A stretch of 64,000 nucleotides of DNA from an uncultured Oscillospiraceae bacterium (GTDB lineage: Bacteria; Bacillota; Clostridia; Oscillospirales; Oscillospiraceae). Location of the stretch: NCBI GenBank assembly GCA_910587285.1, contig CAJULM010000001.1, forward strand, positions 62,001-126,000, read 5' to 3'. Below, in pieces: positions 59,255-64,000 of this stretch. The notes below the pieces were generated by a model that did no database searches, was not told the origin of the DNA, and saw nothing but the letters and a program-made list of their open reading frames with translations. Numbering within the stretch: position 1 is the first letter of the stretch; every line of letters begins with the position of its first letter. The translations under genes were made by a program, and so were the position numbers.

Positions 59255-61126
59255 TCACACCGCCGCGGGCTCGCCCGCCTCACTGGACTGAACCGCGCCC
59301 ACCCGCTTCATGGCGGTGGACAGCAGCTCGCGAATATAGTAGCACTTCTCCTCCCCTGCACAGGCAAACCCATGGTGCAGTTGGATGTGGCAGCCGCCGT
59401 CCTTGGAACGCTCCTCCAGTACAATACCCATTTGAAGCAGGGCGGCGTTTATCTGCTCTTTTTCCAGGGACTCGGCGAAAACCAGGTACTGCCCCGCTCC
59501 GTTGTTCCCTACAAACAACTTGTCAGAGGGGACGAAGACAGAGGTGAGCACCGTTACAAACTCCTTGATCATCCGGTCTCCTGCCTCCCGGCCCAACCGA
59601 ACGTTCTCCGACTGGAGATTGGCCAGCCGAAATACTACGCAGGCGAAGCTTTCCGAAATGGGCCGGTTCTCCCGAGCGGTGATGAACTGGTCGCACTTGG
59701 CCCGATTGGGCAACCCGTCCACTTTGTTGGTAAAGGCGTAGTACTCAATGAAGTCTTCAATCCGGCCGAAGATCGCCGCGCCCGCGCAGCCCAGCGCCCC
59801 AAAGATCACCACGATCAGTACGGTGAAGATCAGGATCGGGAACCGTTCTGTCACCCTCACGCTGGACAGCATCACAATGTTCTGCGCCCCCAGGTACTCA
59901 TTGTACTCGTCGTTGGTCTCATAATAGACGGCCTGCAGTGCATTGATTTTTTCTGCTATGCGCTGTATCTCCTCTTGAACCCGCCCTTGAACAGTCTGGG
60001 GCGAGTTGGCAGGCGCTCCGGCAAACACGCTGAGAATGTAATCGTTATACTGAGCGTCAATGATTGCGTGCTCGTAAAGGGTCCGGTCCTCAATATACTT
60101 TATCAGCAGCCTGTCGTACTCCGCCGTGCGGTCCACAGTCGTCCAGTTTCCGTTGGGATCTTGATCCCGCTCGTCGTACACGTCCGGGAGCACATTGTTT
60201 TCCAGATAAGCCTCGTTGTTCTCTCCCGATGCGCCAGAGGTCACGCCGAACTCCCCCATGGCGTTCTCATAGGAGCGGATAATCCCCCGAATCCGGTCTA
60301 TCTCGAAGGCTGTAGCAGTGTTGGAAATCGCCAGATCATTGTTTCGGTTTCGGTATTTGTCCAGCAGCACATCCCGGTCCTTTGTAACCCTTCCCTCCAA
60401 AATCTGGGAGAACAACTGCCGCACCTCCACCCGCTTGAGAAATTTAAACTCATCCTTCAGATCCTGAAAACTGAGCCCGGTCCGGCTTGAACGGAATTCC
60501 CCGTTCCAGTTTACCTTGTCCGTCAGGTGATCCACCATGTCGGTGAGGGTGTCGTCCATCACCTCCGCCATTTCCAGATAGTCATAGTCCTTGGCTGTAA
60601 TGTCGCTGACGGGATTGGCCGCCAGCGCCGTATTCACATGGGTTTTGCCGTAATACGCGGCGTACTCCTGAAGAATCTGGTTGAGCACCTTGCGGGGAAA
60701 GTCCTTTCCGCTGCCCACGCCGCAACTGAAGGTGACCAAATACCGGGTGGAATTCAGTTTATAGTCCTCCTCGCCGTTGTCCAGCTTTGACTGCTGAATC
60801 CGCAGGTCCTCCTCTGTGATAATGGGCTCCACCTGGATGCTCATGCGGATATCATCGGTGGTGGCCTGGGTATAGTCAATGTCAAGGGCCTTCATCGCCT
60901 GGGCAACCAGATTTGTGGAATAGATCTCCGAGGTATCAATGGGCGTACCATCAGGAGATAACCCCTCAGCGGCCCGGGTCCCGGTGTACTCGATCACTGT
61001 CGCGGCGGTGTATTGCTGGATGCGCAGCTGCGCTACCAAGAAGAACGTTACGCCTGCCAGGAGCGAAAAGGCGGCAATCAGGGCGCGGTATTTTTTCAGA
61101 TAACGGAATACGTCCAGCTCCTTCAT
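59255..61126 (-). CDS. Wzz-like chain-length protein fused to a degenerate GGDEF domain
   Basis: 623 residues. The first ~430 have the Wzz layout: helix at ~15-35 (ALIAAFSLLAGVTFFLVAQL), long external helical region, and a second helix (FPILIFTVLIVVIFGALGCAGAAIF). Residues ~455-610 resemble a GGDEF domain (AFTNKVDGLPNRAKCDQFI, CVVFRLANLQSENVRLGREAGD), but the active-site motif reads VGNNGAGQY instead of GG(D/E)EF. It should not make c-di-GMP; it may bind a nucleotide or signal as a receptor. No tyrosine kinase domain is present. Overlaps the next membrane protein gene by 4 nt. Confidence 0.8.
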   Translation of the reverse strand: MKELDVFRYLKKYRALIAAFSLLAGVTFFLVAQLRIQQYTAATVIEYTGTRAAEGLSPDGTPIDTSEIYSTNLVAQAMKALDIDYTQATTDDIRMSIQVEPIITEEDLRIQQSKLDNGEEDYKLNSTRYLVTFSCGVGSGKDFPRKVLNQILQEYAAYYGKTHVNTALAANPVSDITAKDYDYLEMAEVMDDTLTDMVDHLTDKVNWNGEFRSSRTGLSFQDLKDEFKFLKRVEVRQLFSQILEGRVTKDRDVLLDKYRNRNNDLAISNTATAFEIDRIRGIIRSYENAMGEFGVTSGASGENNEAYLENNVLPDVYDERDQDPNGNWTTVDRTAEYDRLLIKYIEDRTLYEHAIIDAQYNDYILSVFAGAPANSPQTVQGRVQEEIQRIAEKINALQAVYYETNDEYNEYLGAQNIVMLSSVRVTERFPILIFTVLIVVIFGALGCAGAAIFGRIEDFIEYYAFTNKVDGLPNRAKCDQFITARENRPISESFACVVFRLANLQSENVRLGREAGDRMIKEFVTVLTSVFVPSDKLFVGNNGAGQYLVFAESLEKEQINAALLQMGIVLEERSKDGGCHIQLHHGFACAGEEKCYYIRELLSTAMKRVGAVQSSEAGEPAAV

Positions 61127-62571
61127 GACGCAGCCTCCCCCCGGTTCTCCGCAGCACGCCCCTTCTTTCCCCTGCCTCTGGGTGGACGGCTGTTAATGCA
61201 CTCCTGATAGAACGGCTTCAGGATGTACAACCCACCCACAGGGGCGGCAAACAACACCGTCATCGCAAGGGCGCTCGCCGCCGTCTTCAGGGCAGAGGAT
61301 GTTCTGAAGCACACCTGAATATAACCGTCCCGCTTCTCTCTCACGTAGGCGGCGCACAGCTCCCGGCACTGGTCAGACAAACCCTCCAGCTCCGTCTTCA
61401 ACTCCTCAATGCGCCGGTCCGCCTGGGCGCGTGCGGAGGAGGCGCGGCGGCCTGCCCCCACCTGCGCCGATGCGTAGGAATTGTGCTCCATTTCCTCCAG
61501 CAGCTCAGTGGCAGATTCCAGGTGCTCCTTTGCCTCATCAGCAAAGTAGTCCACGCCTACCTTGGTCTTGGACATATAGAATTCCCGGTCCTCGTCATAG
61601 GTAGGAATCAGTACAAAACGGGTCATATACGCGTTATACATATCAATGGCCTCGATACGTACATCATGGGCAGCCATGTCCTTCATCCGCTCGGTATCCA
61701 GCAAGCGATTGGCAAACTGCATCCTGGCCTGGTAGGTATTTCGATCCAACGACAGCCCATTCTCCAGTACAAACGCCCCGTAGCGCTCCAGCTCGATCTC
61801 CACAAAGTTATCAATTTTCTTGGACAGGGAGGCAAACGTCTCCCCTCCATCTGCCGCCCGGAAGCTGCTGCTCTGGCTGCTGTAAGCTGGCAGATAGTTT
61901 TTCAGCTTATACGCCTGCATCTCCAGATAATCCTTTGCGTCCAGGTACTCCATTCCCTCCAGCTCATCAAAAGACAGGTCCAGCACACTGTCGTTTTCCG
62001 CGTAGTTGCGGACAAAATCCTCCCAGTACGCATCAGCTAAGAGATTCAGAACCGTTTTTGGCTGGGTGTGATATAGCGCAGCCCGCTCGGAACAGTGAAT
62101 CCAGTATTCCGTAGAGATTTTCAGTGAAGACTCCTGCTCGGCGTCCAGCTTCTCCGCATCCAACGGAGTGGAGATGGTAAGAAGGCCGGCCAGTTCCTCC
62201 GTGGTGAGCTCCAGATCTCCCCGCTGGATCACTTCCTCCAGAATGGGCTCGGCCAGGATGCCGGACTCATTGAACCGGGTGACGTTGGGATTCTGACCTC
62301 GGGCCGCCTCCTCATAATTGAACACCATCAGCATATCGGGCGACCATACTTTGACGCTGAACTGACTGCCAAACCAAGCCAGAAAAAACAGCGCCCCAAG
62401 GACCGCCAGCCGCGTCCTCGTCCCCTTCAGCCGGCCTAAACCGTCCTTCAGCTTCAACACCGGCAGCGCCGCCTTCACCTGGAACAGACGGCGGATAAGC
62501 CATAAGTACGCAGCTACCATGCACAGCGTCAAGACCAACCCGACCGCGCTTGCAAAGATCATGCTGTACAC
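61123..62571 (-). CDS. Uncharacterised membrane protein, likely partner of the Wzz-like protein
   Basis: 482 residues: two N-terminal helices (FASAVGLVLTLCMVAAYLWL, RLAVLGALFFLAWFGSQF), a long external helical region with a coiled coil (~370-405, RRIEELKTELEGLSDQCREL), then a helix (LAMTVLFAAPVGGLYIL) and a basic tail. The topology (anchors at both ends, helical middle) is like Wzz, but I see no conserved Wzz proline motif. The gene overlaps the Wzz-GGDEF gene, so the two are probably made together and may form a complex. Confidence 0.65.
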   Translation of the reverse strand: MYSMIFASAVGLVLTLCMVAAYLWLIRRLFQVKAALPVLKLKDGLGRLKGTRTRLAVLGALFFLAWFGSQFSVKVWSPDMLMVFNYEEAARGQNPNVTRFNESGILAEPILEEVIQRGDLELTTEELAGLLTISTPLDAEKLDAEQESSLKISTEYWIHCSERAALYHTQPKTVLNLLADAYWEDFVRNYAENDSVLDLSFDELEGMEYLDAKDYLEMQAYKLKNYLPAYSSQSSSFRAADGGETFASLSKKIDNFVEIELERYGAFVLENGLSLDRNTYQARMQFANRLLDTERMKDMAAHDVRIEAIDMYNAYMTRFVLIPTYDEDREFYMSKTKVGVDYFADEAKEHLESATELLEEMEHNSYASAQVGAGRRASSARAQADRRIEELKTELEGLSDQCRELCAAYVREKRDGYIQVCFRTSSALKTAASALAMTVLFAAPVGGLYILKPFYQECINSRPPRGRGKKGRAAENRGEAAS

Positions 62572-62585
62572 ACTCCTTCCCGCCG

Positions 62586-63497
62586 TCAGAACTGGCCTGG
62601 GTCCTGCCGGCCGTTGATGTCGATAACCGCCAACTCAGGGCGGTTGTTCACCCTGGGCAGGCCGTTATGGCCGCCCATTCCCCTGGACACGAAAATTGTG
62701 CCGTGGGTCAACTGATACAGCCCGCCGCTGTACTGGGGGAATAAGCCCGTGTCCCCATGATACAGCCCGCCCACAAAGGGAAGACGTACTTGCCCGCCGT
62801 GGTAGTGGCCGCAGATTCCCAAGTCTACCGCCCCATCCGCCAGATCGTCATAAAACAAACTGGGATAGTGGGCGATGAGCAGCTTAAAGCTGCCGCTCCG
62901 CTCATATTCCTCAAAAAAGGCGGCTCCATACTCCTCATATCCCTCCACAGAGGTGGTCAGCCCGCCGACGAGCAGCTGAGTCTTGCGGATCGTCACCGAC
63001 TCCGCCCGGTTGATCAGGACATGGACCCCCTGCTCCAGCAGGAGATTCTCCAGTGGGCTGCCCTTTTCATACATCAGGTTGCTTTCATGGTTGCCCGGGC
63101 TGTAATAGACCGGAGCAATCTCCACCAGTTGGCCGCACAGGGTTAGGACTACATTCAAACTGCCGTCGTCCGCGTTGACCATGTCCCCCGCGATGGCGAT
63201 CAGGTCAGGGCGTAAGGCGGCGATCTGCTCCACCAGTTCCTGATTCTCCGGACCGAATTCCCGGCTGTGAAGGTCGGAGAGCACAATCACTCGGATGTTC
63301 TCTCCGCTCGCTGTTTTAGGCGAATAGACGTGGTAAAATGTCACCTCCAGCTCGTCTGACAGCAAGCAGCGTCCGCCCAGTATCAGCAGCCCGGCTGCAA
63401 GGGCCGCGCCTAAAGCCGCCCATATGCGCTTTCGCCCCTGCGGCCTCCGCCTTGCCTGTTCCTTTGCCGCCGTTGTTTTTTCCATCTGCTTACCCAT
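62586..63497 (-). CDS. Membrane-anchored metallophosphoesterase (YkuE-like)
   Basis: 303 residues. N-terminal helix (IWAALGAALAAGLLILGG) and an external calcineurin-like domain with all metal motifs: VLSDLHSREFG (DxH), AIAGDMVN (GD), SPGNHESN (GNHE), LIAHYPS and GICGHYHGGQ (GHxH). YkuE and LpxH-like proteins cleave phosphodiesters or pyrophosphates in lipid-linked molecules. In this operon it may recycle a polyprenyl phosphate or trim the glycan; this is inference. AAGGAGGC lies 7 nt before the ATG. Confidence 0.85.
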   Translation of the reverse strand: MGKQMEKTTAAKEQARRRPQGRKRIWAALGAALAAGLLILGGRCLLSDELEVTFYHVYSPKTASGENIRVIVLSDLHSREFGPENQELVEQIAALRPDLIAIAGDMVNADDGSLNVVLTLCGQLVEIAPVYYSPGNHESNLMYEKGSPLENLLLEQGVHVLINRAESVTIRKTQLLVGGLTTSVEGYEEYGAAFFEEYERSGSFKLLIAHYPSLFYDDLADGAVDLGICGHYHGGQVRLPFVGGLYHGDTGLFPQYSGGLYQLTHGTIFVSRGMGGHNGLPRVNNRPELAVIDINGRQDPGQF

Positions 63498-63524
63498 CGT
63501 TCTGCCTCCTTGCCTTCGGCTGTG

Positions 63525-64000
63525 CTACTGTCCGCTGCCCTGCACCATGGCGCCCACCGTCTGTAGGATCAGCTGCCAATCTAACCGAAGGCACCGGTTT
63601 TGAATGTACATCAGGTCCAGCTCCACCCATTCGTTCATAGATAGCTCGTACCGATCCGGCCTCACCTGCCAATAGCAGGTGAGGCCAGGGGTGACGCTCA
63701 GCCGCCGCTCATACCGAGTATACCGGGCCACCTCACGGGGCAGCGGCGGCCGTGGTCCCACCAGCGACATTTCCCCTTTGAGCACATTTATCAACTGGGG
63801 CAATTCGTCCAGACTGGTCCGGCGCAAAAATCCTCCCACGCGGGTGATACGGGGATCCTTCCGCATTTTAAAGACAGGACCGTTCATTTCATTGAGCAGC
63901 GTTAAGTCCTTCAGACGCGCCTCAGCGTCTACGCACATGGTTCGAAATTTGTACATTTGGAAGATGCGGCCCCTCTCTCCCACCCGCTTTTGGCAAAAAA
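63525..64000 (-). CDS. Polyprenyl glycosylphosphotransferase (partial)
   Basis: The C-terminal ~158 residues of a bacterial sugar transferase that starts the repeat unit by moving sugar-1-phosphate to undecaprenyl phosphate. Seen: FQMYKFRTMCVDAEARL, RTSLDELPQLINVLKGEMS, LVGPRPPLPREV and PGLTCYWQV, the hallmark PssY/WbaP-type core. The frame stays open to the right edge (an in-frame Phe-Cys-Gln-Lys-Arg precedes the GTG at 63983), so the amino end is outside. The operon promoter is also outside the window. Confidence 0.92.
   Translation of the reverse strand, partial: FCQKRVGERGRIFQMYKFRTMCVDAEARLKDLTLLNEMNGPVFKMRKDPRITRVGGFLRRTSLDELPQLINVLKGEMSLVGPRPPLPREVARYTRYERRLSVTPGLTCYWQVRPDRYELSMNEWVELDLMYIQNRCLRLDWQLILQTVGAMVQGSGQ

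Noticed and set aside
59255..61126. Active diguanylate cyclase
   Set aside because: The catalytic GG(D/E)EF is replaced by GNNGAGQY.

Overview
The window is GC-rich chromosomal DNA from a Gram-positive anaerobe of the class Clostridia. The Oscillospirales (Flavonifractor / Pseudoflavonifractor / Intestinimonas-like bacteria) are the most likely placement; this is inferred from gene families and base composition, not from a marker gene. Supporting signs are strong AGGAGG-type ribosome sites with many GTG/TTG starts, numerous lipobox lipoproteins, a sigma-D (sigma-28) flagellin promoter, LytTR/GHKL signalling, and a YerC/TrpR-type regulator. I saw no rRNA, tRNA, CRISPR array, insertion sequence or prophage.

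Layout. 1-6191: end of purL, a Vat/CatB-type acetyltransferase, an XRE regulator fused to a desulfoferrodoxin-like domain, YerC, then a four-gene operon (metallophosphoesterase, COG2509 flavoprotein, FMN reductase, ParB-like protein). 6402-11207: miaB, mreD, PBP2 and a cytidylate-kinase-like gene. 11271-12133: a lipoprotein barnase with its barstar. 12190-16604: five uncharacterised membrane proteins, two of them paralogues. 16673-28432 (minus strand): a flagellin gene, then two large TPR-containing glycosyltransferases and all five enzymes that make UDP-2,3-diacetamido-2,3-dideoxy-mannuronic acid. This looks like a flagellin glycosylation locus, and it contains a C9 tract that could switch off a methyltransferase domain. 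28903-31457: a divergent OmpR-type regulator and sensor kinase.

31576-37423: a closed operon of DUF1622 protein, tandem-repeat lipoprotein, ApbE flavin transferase, RnfC, RnfD, RnfG and a small membrane protein. RnfA, RnfB and RnfE are absent, so this is probably an extracytosolic flavin electron-transfer chain and not a standard Rnf pump.

37598-52205: the most unusual part. A minus-strand operon encodes an AMP-forming ligase, a small membrane protein, an MBOAT acyltransferase and two SGNH/leucine-rich-repeat proteins (Dlt-like, but with no carrier protein). Divergent from it lies a GHKL kinase / LytTR regulator pair, followed by two membrane-attached GH3 glycosidases, one circularly permuted. 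Matching direct repeats with a 20-21 bp period lie upstream of all three promoters, and for two of them exactly 28 bp separates the proximal repeat from the -35 box. I infer that one LytTR regulator controls the whole block.

52377-64000 (minus strand): an exopolysaccharide/capsule operon running off the right edge: sugar phosphotransferase, metallophosphoesterase, two Wzz-like membrane proteins (one carrying a degenerate GGDEF domain), Wzy, PssD/PssE, three glycosyltransferases and a flippase. The remaining gaps hold only the sites listed.
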